64,000 nt of DNA from Microcebus murinus (lineage: Eukaryota; Chordata; Mammalia; Primates; Cheirogaleidae): NCBI RefSeq assembly GCF_040939455.1, contig NC_134108.1:19187501-19251500 (forward strand), given 5' to 3'. Shown in pieces: positions 55,345-64,000 of the stretch (the first letter of the stretch is position 1; each line of letters starts with the position of its first letter). The notes below the pieces were generated by a model, which was given only the letters and a program-made list of their open reading frames with translations, was not told where the DNA came from and ran no database searches. The position numbers and the translations under genes are program-made.

Positions 55345-55560
55345 GCTACAGTTTGTGATACAAAGATGTATAGGACACAGCAGCTCCTGGCCTCAAGGAA
55401 CTATCTCATATTGACTCATTCATTATTTTAACAAACATTTATTGAGTTCCCCTGAGGGTCAAATACTGAGCTGAACTGGTGATGCCAACGTGAATAATAG
55501 CCACATCCATAAGAAGTCTATAGTCAGTTTGGAGAAGCATGTATGTAAGCAAGCAGGTGC
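55345..55560 (-). mobile_element. L2 LINE 3' end fragments
   Basis: Two adjacent reverse L2-like pieces: gatacaaagatgtataggac with cctggcctcaaggaactatc, then ttcattattttaacaaacat with ttattgagttcccctgaggg. Confidence 0.7.
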
Positions 55561-57379
55561 GTGGCAGAGTGAAGGCAGAAGCTCAGGGCACAGTGGGAGC
55601 TTACTGTGGGGAGAGAGTGAGGAATCGGGGGGCAGGGCGTGGTCAAGGTAGTGAGAAACAGAGCCAGGTAATCTGTTGGCAGTTAATTCTCCATGGGGTG
55701 TCACGTGCTTCTGCACTTCTTACAAGCAAAGGCACAGAGTGTCTTTCACTCTGGACAATCTTTTCAAGAATGACCATAGAGCAGGTAGCCTTGGAAGGTA
55801 GAGATGTTGCCCTTCAGAGCAAAGGGCAAGTGTGCCTACTGCCCTCTATGATGAAGGTAATGCCTCCCTCTGGAACTGCCCATTATAAAAGATTGGGGTT
55901 CCCTAAGCTCAGGGTTCTTCTCCTATAATGCAACCCACTGGGTATGCAGGTGCCATCTGGGCCTCCCCACATGGCCCCATGAGGCGTGAAGGGAAAGGGA
56001 GCTGATGCAAACATGCTCCTCCCACTGCTTCCTGTGCCACGAGCAATAATGTCCTTTGCCTCTGACCCAGGAATCTCATATTTCTGGCATCTGTGAAACT
56101 AGCAGACTAACTTGTTAGCTTGTAAGCAGAGTAAAACCTCAGACCCTCATAGTTCTTGGTATAGAGTGCTGGCAGAATTTTGTCCTGTCCATCTGAAATC
56201 TCGCGTTTTGGTGGTCTCCAGACTAGGAGAGACATGTGTTTGTTTATTGGTATTAAAAGACAAAATAGAATGAGGGAAGGTAATTTGAGAAAATAAGAGG
56301 TGAAGACCTTCCTATCAGTGCTCACATTTCTGTGCAGGTGAAATGCAGATCAAGTAGACATCAAAGACAATCTAGAAGGAAATAGAAGGAGAAGGGACGG
56401 TCTCACAAAACAGCATGTGGCTAAGATGTAATTATTCCTGCTCCCCAGTTAGGGCCTGGGTCATGGAACATGAACTTCAAGCCTTTTTTAATTTTATTTT
56501 TTTATTTTCCTGGTTATCAGAGGTACCTTAGCTGCCTGGTTCCCATAGTCCTATCTCAGCACCTCCGCAGCCACCTCCTTCTTCCAGCTCCAGCCAGGTG
56601 GAGCACCAGCTCCTGGTCTGCTGAGCCCGCTGAAGGGCGCTATACAAAGTCACTTGTCCATCACGCTTACCTCTGGGCCTTGGTGAGTTCTTCCCACATA
56701 CTATGTGGCCATAGCCAGGGGCTTCCCAATCTACTGCCTCTTTTCATCAGCATCCTTAAATGTGTTTAAGACCCCAAATAGCCACACCTCTTGGGAAGTT
56801 ACGTTCTGAAGCTGGTTTCGGTTTTATGTAACTCTGCTCTCTCCTCCTTAAAACTCTAAGCCCTAGAATGTGTCTATTTCTGTCTCAAGCTTTTCCTATT
56901 CATAAAAAAAAAACCATAACTATTTTGATTGGATTTGCATTTGTTCTTTCTGTCACACAGAGGCACGTCGGCATCCCTGATGGGCGATGCTGGATGCACA
57001 GCAGATGGCACCTCCCTCTCCCTAGCATCTCAGCGCGGTAAGGGAATGGCCAGCCACCAGCATGGTACATAGTTAGAATAGCCGTACACCACAGAAATGT
57101 TTTACAATAGGCAAATTAAGTCAGGAGGAAGTGGCTGATAATGAGGAAGAGATAACTCCCAGCAGAACAAGGGAGAAGGTGAGAATCTCACTCTGGGGCT
57201 TGGCGTGGTCGTGCATAGACGAGGACCGTGCAACCTGTGTCGCTTCTTCACAACCTTCCCGTCTCTCCTCAGGTGTACATCACTCAGTCAGCAGCCCGTG
57301 AAACAGGTTTTGTTTTGTTCTGTCTGTGCTTTATTGAGTGCATGTGTGGGTGTGGGTTTATTGAAGAAGACAGACCAGG
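55561..57379. other. Unique stretch with several GC-richer patches
   Basis: The longest frame is 129 codons (55539-55928 plus), which starts in L2-derived sequence and has no recognised similarity. No repeat is otherwise clear. Confidence 0.4.
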
Positions 57380-57553
57380 CAAGGGTAGGGAACCCACGGC
57401 CTTCGGGCCACACGAGGCCTTCCGGATCCTTGAGTGTAGCTTTTTGATGGAATAAAGGGATTTGTTCTGTGAAGTTTGGATTTAGTCATGGGGACACACT
57501 CCAGGACCTGGAGGGACCCATGGGGACTTGAGGCCACAAGGTCCCCACTTCTG
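57380..57553. mobile_element. Palindromic non-autonomous DNA transposon, hAT-like
   Basis: 174 bases with imperfect terminal inverted repeats (caagggtagggaacccacgg at the left; the reverse of the right end is cagaagtggggaccttgtgg). The interior is self-complementary: ccggatccttgagtgtagct pairs with acactccaggacctgg near the right. The whole can fold as one long hairpin, the form of a MITE. It encodes no protein. The 8-bp flanks do not match well, so the superfamily is inferred from style. Confidence 0.68.
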
Positions 57554-58565
57554 GCCGGGCCAAGAGGGTGGAAATTTTTAAAATGGCCAAGTCCAAAGTG
57601 AAGAGTTTATGTCTGACTGAAACAAACAGTAAAGCAGGAGTGGGGATGTGGACCGCAGATACTACGCTGGGTTTGGAAGCTTAATCCAGGCTGAGTAATG
57701 TCAGATGTCATACTTTCCATGGGAGTCTTTTAAAAATCTCTCTCTTTTTTTTCTCTATTTCTGCAGATCTGGGCATCACTCTACATGGCAAACCTCTCAA
57801 AGGCCACTTGACTACAGCTCCTTCTTCATTTTTTCCTCTTTCTGGTTGCTAAATTAACACCAAGCTCTCAGGCTCAGATTATCTCTGCCTAAAGGGAAGC
57901 AGCACTCGTGTGCTCTGTGAGATGACAGTTTATCAGGCCAGTGGAAATGCAGTCTTTTAGGATTTGTGCTCTTTCTCTCAAGCTCTGTGCTAATCCTCCT
58001 GTTATCTTCTCTGTCAGATTTGCTGACTACAATCAGTTTGCCACCCAAGGTAGGCATATTTGAACACAAATAGCTAAGCCTACATCTCAGGATGAGCTCT
58101 TTTGTTTGCAAAGAGCTAAACCTAATAAAGTTTTAACTGTGATTCGCCTTTTATTAAATAAAGATAAAAGCCACCTGTCACCTTCCATCTATGTATTTGC
58201 CAATTTGGATGCAAGAAGAATTGATATATTCCATTAGTTTCATAAACAAGAAAATGCAAGTCAAGGACTCCTGGTGATTTGTTTACTGGTCAGTAATGTA
58301 GCCAGGATTAGACTCAAGTATACAGTGAAATGTCTACCCTGGGAGAAGCTAAGCAGTTAGAAATATCTTTCCCTCAAAGTTTACCTACAGGCGTATGTAT
58401 ACACGTACATACATTGATTCGACTAATTTTGAATTTGTGGCAAAAGTAATCCAGGTGAAGACAGACTTTAGGCAGTGATGTCTCAGTCTAGGGAAAATTG
58501 TATCCAATTCCTTCTAGAGTGAGCTATTTTGATAGAAACAATTGGATAGATGAGTAAAGGTAAAG
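57554..58565. other. Unique stretch; strong 3' splice-site-like tract at 57.73-57.77 kb
   Basis: ctctcttttttttctctatt followed by tctgcag (to about 57766) is a strong acceptor-like tract, but no matching donor or known exon follows. No repeat is recognised. Confidence 0.4.
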
Positions 58566-60740
58566 AATGGGACTCTGGGAGGGAGACAAGATGGCTGACA
58601 AGAGACATTTGCTGCCAGATTGTCTCAGAACGAAGGAAAAGTTTTAGATGAAAAAGCAAAACAAACAAACATAAATTGAGTGCAGTACCGAGGGAAAAGT
58701 ACCAGAACCTACCAGAGATTCCATGGAAAGATTATTGCAGAATAAGAACCACCAAGATATCAGCAGAGATCAACTCCAAAGAGGCTTGGAGTCCAGGAAA
58801 AGTGTCAGTGGGGTGTTTCTTTTTCCCCCTCTCTCAGATCTCTGGCAGTCAGTAGGCTCCTAAGCTGTTGGAGAGCCTTTCTACTCTCACAAGCCCAAAA
58901 TCTGCTGCCACCAGTAAACTGGAAACTTTTTGATGACAAAGCACCAGGCTGCCATCACCCTTGGAGTCACTTCCCATCACCACAGACCCAAGCCAAGACG
59001 GCAGGGGCCATATTGCTTCTCCACCCACCATGCACCTCTGTCCTCCCCATGGGGATTCAGCCCCTCGGTTTTCATCTCACTCATTCCCACACAAATATTT
59101 CCCAACTCTGGGCCAGACTGCAGGAACCACGGGGGCCAGAGGGTTGTGGGGGATCTGTCGATCTGTATGTCCCCAGAGCCTGGACATCCTGGGCAGGCTG
59201 CCTTCCAGAAAGAGGGACAGAGATGACCAGAGAGCTAGCTGTCCTTCATTCAGACTCTTCACACCCACCATAGCTGCTGAGAGAGACAACTGAGCCCGGG
59301 CTCTCAGGAGTGGCTGATTCCCCTCTGTTGGTGCATCTGCCACACCAAGGCTTCCACAGAAAGTGGGGCTCAAAACTTTCCTCTAAAGATCTGCAGCAGA
59401 CTAAGCAGTACTTGGACTGTGAAATCCCTGCTCACTGGTCCTCCCTGTTAGTGCTCGCTCAGCTGCTCCATCAGAGCAGGGCCTACCCTTAAGAAGAGGG
59501 ACATTAAGCCTACTTGAGCACTCCACAGGCAGCTTGGGATCAGCACGCTTCTCCCTGGCACAATCAGGGATTGATCTTCAGAAACCTAGGGACAGGTCCA
59601 CAGGCCAGATCCTGTACCCCCAGGACTCAATCATGTTGCTTGGAGGCACAGTGGGGAGATTTGTGAACTAAATACTGGGAGACAAAGGAGCCCAAGAGGA
59701 AAGAACTGAATAGAAAGCACAGTGTGGGACCCAGCCACAGTGCACTAGAGTAGCACCCCTCCCCCCACAAAAAGGCCCTGCCCTCAGCCTAGGGCAGGAT
59801 CCTGGACAGGGCAGCTCCCAGCCTGCAGCACCACTGTGGGAGAGCTCAGCTAGTTTGAGCTCCTGCCTGCTGACAGAAACTGGAGGGAGACCACAGAACA
59901 GGGGAGTGGGGAGAAGAGTGAAACCTGCCACTGACAGCCAGATTGTGAATCTCATATGACTCCTCCCCAACAAGCAGACTTTCTGGCTGGGTGGGGCCAC
60001 TTCAACCCCTCCCTGGGGCACTGGGGGCATATCTTTTTGACTCCTGACAAGACAGCTACTTTTCCAGCTTTTGTGGAGCCTGAGGGCAGGCTCACCCGAC
60101 CCAGCCCCACCCAGCTTCTCTTCCCTATTCACCTCTGCTGTGGTGGAGAATAAGGACTCACCTGGAAGTTCCAAGGCCCTGCACGCCACCTTGGACATTC
60201 AAGTGCTTCTGAGAGGCTGGAGCAGGTCACACTTCCCCAAAACAACACTGCAGCTTGTTCCTTTCTGCAAGCACCACCTACTAACAGGGAGATCAACTTG
60301 CACAGCCCTTTACAACATTTAGTGATTCAATCATACAGGTGTGGTGGATTTTTAACCACAAGCACTACCTATTGTCTCAGAGATTAAACTGGGCAAGCCA
60401 ATACAACTCACATTGTTAAGAAGATCACAGGGATGGGGAAAGAGAAAGGATTTCAAAGACTTCCATCCTCTTTCATTAACAAGAGACAGGAATCTGCCCA
60501 CACAAACAGCTCACTGCTACTATAGCCTACAAAAAACTAGCAAATGAGAAAACCACCATATTAAGGATATCTATAACCAAGGCAGCCAACCAGAACCTAG
60601 ACTGCCATTAAAGTACCCAAAAGCAAAGCCAACGGTGCTTACCACTGCTGCAGACACACCTTTACAAGTGAGGAGGAAATAAAAGGCCCCATATTAACAA
60701 AAGAAATCCAAAAATAAGAAGTGATAGCTACTCTAGATTA
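58566..60740 (+). mobile_element. Lemur-type L1 5' UTR
   Basis: Starts near gagggagacaagatggctga, the usual opening of primate L1 5' UTRs. It continues as a long GC-richer region of the right style (for example ccaggctgccatcacccttg, gccctgccctcagcctaggg), ending with exon-free text near gaaatccaaaaataagaagt. Several overlapping open frames on both strands (98-176 codons, the longest at 59668-60198 minus) are typical by-products of this GC-rich leader. An L1 5' UTR holds an internal RNA polymerase II promoter. Whether this copy is active cannot be told. No ORF1 start follows. Confidence 0.8.
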
Positions 60741-60761
60741 GAAGGAATCAGTGCAATAACT

Positions 60762-60809
60762 CTCGACAAAATACTGCTATGCACCACAATGTGGATGGAT
60801 CTCATACAG

Positions 60810-60854
<45 letters not shown>

Positions 60855-61130
60855 ATATTGAGAAGAAATCAGATGCAAAAGAATACACATTGTGTGATCC
60901 CATTTATATAAAGTTCAAAAACAATCAAACCTAGCCTATGCTGTAAGAAATCAGTAGGGTGGTTAGTCATGAAGTGCTAATAAAGTTCTATTGTTCTATT
61001 TCTTAATCTAGATGATGGTTATTATGAGTATATTCCACTTATGATACTCCAACCTACAAATGTATAATTTATGAATTATTCACCCTTCTATCTGCATGTT
61101 ATAATGTCATACAAAATTAACTTAAAAAAA
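60762..61130 (+). mobile_element. L1 3'-end sequence joined to the 5' UTR
   Basis: cacaatgtggatggatctca, then the (CA)n run, agaatacacattgtgtgatc and ccatttatataaagttcaaa, then tgataatgtcatacaaaatt-like text ending in an A-run near 61124, follow an L1M-type 3' end. About 5 kb of ORF1 and ORF2 that should separate this from the 5' UTR is missing. Confidence 0.72.
60811..60851. repeat. (CA)n microsatellite
   Basis: About twenty CA units, uninterrupted, inside L1 3'-end sequence. Likely polymorphic. Confidence 0.97.
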
Positions 61131-61194
61131 ATAGTTGTTATTCTTTGAATACTGTGAATGCTTACCATTTTAGCTGAATGTAGGGATTCAAAGA

Positions 61195-61330
61195 TTTTTT
61201 TTCCCTGTACTCAGAGCTATTGGCCTTAGTAGAATGAGAGGCATAACAATCAAGGATTGAACCATGGTGCCAGCTTGGAGATAATGTCTTGTGAGGTTGT
61301 GGTGCTGAAGGAAAGTATGCAACGTAAGCT
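61195..61330 (+). mobile_element. ERVL-MaLR internal-region fragment, copy A
   Basis: ttggccttagtagaatgaga, ccatggtgccagcttggaga and gaggttgtggtgctgaagga align by eye with 62468-62570. The shared family resembles MLT1/MST internal sequence. No retroviral frame is preserved. Confidence 0.55.
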
Positions 61331-61344
61331 TGTTGGCGTGACAT

Positions 61345-61605
61345 GTAATATTCCTTTTGACCTAATCCTTCCTTGTTCATTTCTAACCCTATTTCTTGCC
61401 ATTCTAGCATAAACATCATTTTCAAGCCACACTGAATCTCTTTCAGTTTTATAATACTTGATGTTTTCTCTTACCTTTGCACATACTGTTTCCACTGATT
61501 AATGTAATGTTCTCCATGTGAAGAAATCTTACCTTTGAAACAAAGCTTAAATATGAAGTACTCTGGGGAGATGTCCTTAATCTTACTCTTATGAGTATAT
61601 ATATG
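61345..61605 (+). mobile_element. L2 LINE fragment
   Basis: caagccacactgaatctctt, ctttgcacatactgtttcca and tggggagatgtccttaatct follow the L2 3' region in order. Diverged. Confidence 0.6.
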
Positions 61606-62444
61606 TATGAGTATACACAATTCACATATATATGGAAAATCTTTAAGGATACTTTTAGTTCATATTTGAGCCAAGTCAGCAAGCCAAACTGCTGATAATT
61701 TTCAAAATTCCCAAAATAAAGTTTTCACAAGGATTTAAATACTTCAAATTAGTCTGTTAGGCTGCCAGACATAAACTGACCTTTGCCTTCCTGTGCACAT
61801 TTAAAAAATTCAGTTGGCAGAGTAATTTTGAATGATCCTAATTATCCTATATTGGATAAGGTCCAGATGGTCAGTCATGTCCCATGGAACAACTATGTGC
61901 AGAAAATTCCATTATTAGACTAAACAGAGGGAAGATTCATCTTAATTGTGAAAGTCAGACTTATCTAATATTTCAAATAAAATAATTTTCTTTTTACTTT
62001 AGGGCAACTAAATTAATTTGAATTGTGCTCACTGAAGATTTAATACCCAAGACCCCATTAAAAATGTAAGAATAATTAACTGGTATATCAAATATTTATT
62101 TGTATATTGATGGACATGTCTAAATTATTTATAAAGTTTGCCTTCACTTTTGTGACAAACTAGACTACATTCCATTTCATGCGCCTGTCTAATGCTTCCC
62201 CAGCCTCATGCAATGTTGCACTTGTTCTTCCCATTTGGAGTTCATTCACCCCATCCCACATAATTCCTTGCTATCCAGTTTAAGATCTCCATAGCAATAT
62301 GTCAACATTTAAGTTGTAGCATTCATGCTACATGTAGTGTAGCATTCAGGCAACCTTTCTATTTGAAGAGAACCCTCTTGATATGACTCTAGATAGGAAG
62401 CCATGTCTTGCTTTCCATTATGATCCCAAGAAAGTCGATCAATG
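61606..62444. other. Mostly unique AT-rich stretch
   Basis: Text near 62160-62310 (tgcacttgttcttcccattt) hints at further L2, but I cannot align it. No gene. Confidence 0.4.
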
Positions 62445-62840
62445 GCTTTATCCTATAACCAGAAACAGCTGGCCTTAGCAGAATGAAAGAAGGAATGATT
62501 GGCTTCTTAATTATGGTGCCAATTTGAAGACAATGCCATAAAAGATTGTGGTGCAAAAATGCTAGATGTGCTAAATGCTCTGAACCAGCTAACAAAGTAT
62601 GGGGTGGTTACATTCATGTCAAAATACATGCATGTATTCAGAAGAAAAAAAAAATGATCCACATAGAAAATATTTGCTTCCTGTTCCTGCAACTCTGGAT
62701 TTCTGGAGTGTTGGGGTCTTAATGTCCAAGGAAGAATTGCTTCCCCCCGTGGACACAATGATTGCTCAGAATATGAATGAAATAGTTTTTGCAGATGGGT
62801 TTCCCCAGGAAGCAGAATCTGACATAGGGATTAGCATCTA
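62445..62840 (+). mobile_element. ERVL-MaLR internal-region fragment, copy B
   Basis: cttcttaattatggtgccaa, aaatatttgcttcctgttcc, tgcaactctggatttctgga and gaagaattgcttccccccgt match the pattern of MLT1/MST internal regions. These derive from ERVL pol but are non-coding here. An A-run at 62642-62654 is a minor insertion. Confidence 0.68.
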
Positions 62841-63289
62841 GGTTTACCAGGGACTGTTCTGGAGAGCCAGACCTGAAGAAGAAGAGAAATGGAAGCAGCA
62901 ACTGGAAGAAGGGGAAATCAAACTGTGGCAGTTTCAAAAGAAACCTCAGCTTGCCCTATGGGTAGCTGAGTTGATCCTGTCACTGTCCTAAATTGGGAAA
63001 GGGGGCCAAATCCTTATATTCCTGAGCCAATCAGTTATTGGATGTGGGCCACGCTGAAAAAAGGGTGTGGACTTCAGTGAGATGGCTCTCTTCAGTTGCT
63101 GCAATCCCCAAAGGCAGCCCTCCTAGCAGCTAGAGTGTTGAGTCTTTTATTCCAGAAGAGAGATAGGGACAGTGCATCAAGGTGTCCATCACAGGCTATT
63201 GATCATTACAAAGCCCATGCTACTGGAAAAGAATAGTGAAAGATAAAGTTATAATATTAGATAGGAGAATTGACCCTAACTGTTAGGTG
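62841..63289. other. Unassigned segment between MaLR-internal pieces
   Basis: Not recognised. It may be an insertion or diverged ERV internal sequence. No credible frame. Confidence 0.4.
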
Positions 63290-63450
63290 GCCAATGATTG
63301 CTGTTTCACTGAGGAGGAAGGAGGGAGGATTCCTCCTTGGAACTGAGGAAGTCCTGGTGCTACTGGTGCTACTATGCACAGTGGTAAAAGCTAGTGGAAA
63401 ACTACTAGTTATGCACAACTGGCAGGACCAACAAGGACTAACATCCTTTC
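63290..63450 (+). mobile_element. ERVL-MaLR internal-region fragment, continued
   Basis: gtggccaatgattgctgttt, ggattcctccttggaactga and gtggtaaaagctagtggaaa resemble the next part of the same internal region, in the right order after 62840. The 119-codon plus-strand frame 63270-63629 runs through it into MER5A and is a composite of two repeats, not a gene. Confidence 0.6.
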
Positions 63451-63454
63451 AGAA

Positions 63455-63610
63455 TGAAACTTGGAATCCTCTAGAAGGCTTCTTAAAATTCATATTGCTG
63501 AGCACTATGCCCAAAAGTTCTGATTCAATAGGAGTGGGTTGTGGTCTGAGGACTTGCATTTTGAACCAGCCCCCAGGTGATGATAATGCCACAGGCCCAG
63601 GGACAGTGGG
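63455..63610 (+). mobile_element. MER5A non-autonomous hAT transposon
   Basis: aatcctctagaaggcttctt, aagttctgattcaataggag, aggacttgcattttgaacca and cccccaggtgatgataatgc are MER5A landmarks. Its start merges with MaLR-internal text, so the left boundary is approximate. Confidence 0.85.
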
Positions 63611-64000
63611 AGCACAGGCTCTGCATTAGAGTGCATGGAAGCAGGGTTGGGGCAGATGCAGGGATGGAAGGGACTTGAGTCCTGGAGTTGGATGACTGCA
63701 ATTTTTGACAATACAAATAACAGTTACATTAGGCAAGAGCTTTTCATTTTGAAACATTTACATGGGGATAAATGTGTAAGTGCAGCTGAGAAGCCCAAAA
63801 CTATGAAGTGCATTGGATATCATCATTTTTCCTGCCCTGACTCCAATCTTCTTTCCTGTTTCAGGGTAACCCTTGTGTGTGTCTTAGGAAAATGGAGAGC
63901 TTCATTTCTCACTGTGGAAGCCAAAGGGAGCCAGCTGGTTCTGTCCTTCCTCACCTGGTCCCCTGAGATCCCTGGAAATAGAATAATCTTTTTTGTCTGC
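63611..64000. other. Unique stretch to window end
   Basis: No recognised gene or repeat. A pyrimidine tract ending tttcag occurs near 63865 without a supporting exon. Confidence 0.45.

Noticed and set aside
59668..60198. 176-codon antisense open frame in the L1 5' UTR, compared with primate ORF0
   Set aside because: Position and length differ from ORF0 as known in apes, and GC-rich leaders often give long open frames. No evidence of translation.
63270..63629. 119-codon plus-strand frame with a hydrophobic segment
   Set aside because: It spans the joint between MaLR-internal sequence and a MER5A element, so it is a composite of repeats.
1..64000. Search for CRISPR arrays, operons, phage or plasmid features
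   Set aside because: The window is primate nuclear DNA (Alu, L1, MIR, L2, MaLR throughout). No regularly spaced direct repeats or prokaryotic gene layout are present.

Overview
The window is nuclear DNA of a strepsirrhine primate, most likely a lemur. The best evidence is the full-length Alu at 3461-3799, whose right arm carries the lemur-type gctaggctgacgccac block. A set of L1 3' ends with a G-rich 3' UTR that I do not recognise from human L1 families agrees with this, as do old placental repeats (MIR, L2, MER5, MaLR, L1M). The sequence is AT-rich and CpG-poor and has no bacterial-style gene organisation. I found no intact host protein-coding gene, no tRNA or rRNA gene and no CRISPR array. 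It reads as intergenic DNA or the inside of a very large intron.

Layout. 1-9 kb: an old L1M fragment, a young 5'-inverted L1 with target-site duplications, an L2, a full lemur Alu, a MaLR LTR split by a second 5'-inverted L1, an older truncated L1 and a MIR. 9-16 kb: mostly unique DNA with two CpG-enriched patches, a textbook RFX X-box, a 32-bp tandem duplication and a 27-nt exon-like segment. 16-26 kb: two near-identical young L1 3' halves in opposite orientation (16.3-17.7 kb minus, 23.5-24.7 kb plus), both with open ORF2 remnants, plus an MST-type LTR, a MER5A, a right-arm Alu and a large old L1M-like 3' UTR block. 26-35 kb: an old solo LTR, L2 and L1M fragments, a 44-nt Alu stub with its own target-site duplication, and a 7SL-derived monomer nested in an L1M. 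35-45 kb: L1M fragments, a probable processed pseudogene, two ERV1-like LTRs (one with a 4-bp AGTA duplication), an MLT1 LTR and a candidate conserved element. 45-58 kb: a Z-DNA-prone repeat, an exact 46-bp tandem duplication, MIR/L2/MER5 copies, a mosaic inverted-plus-direct duplication beside a 112-nt pyrimidine tract, a 168-codon open frame and a palindromic DNA transposon. 58-64 kb: an L1 5' UTR joined directly to L1 3'-end sequence with ORF1 and ORF2 absent, then ERVL-MaLR internal sequence and another MER5A.

There is no gene system or operon here. What can be read is a record of retrotransposition, 5' inversion by twin priming, nested insertion and local templated duplication. The most unusual item is the 52-53.6 kb mosaic, where a 210-bp patch is built from an inverted copy of one nearby segment followed by a direct copy of another. 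All repeat family names come from pattern recognition, without database searches.
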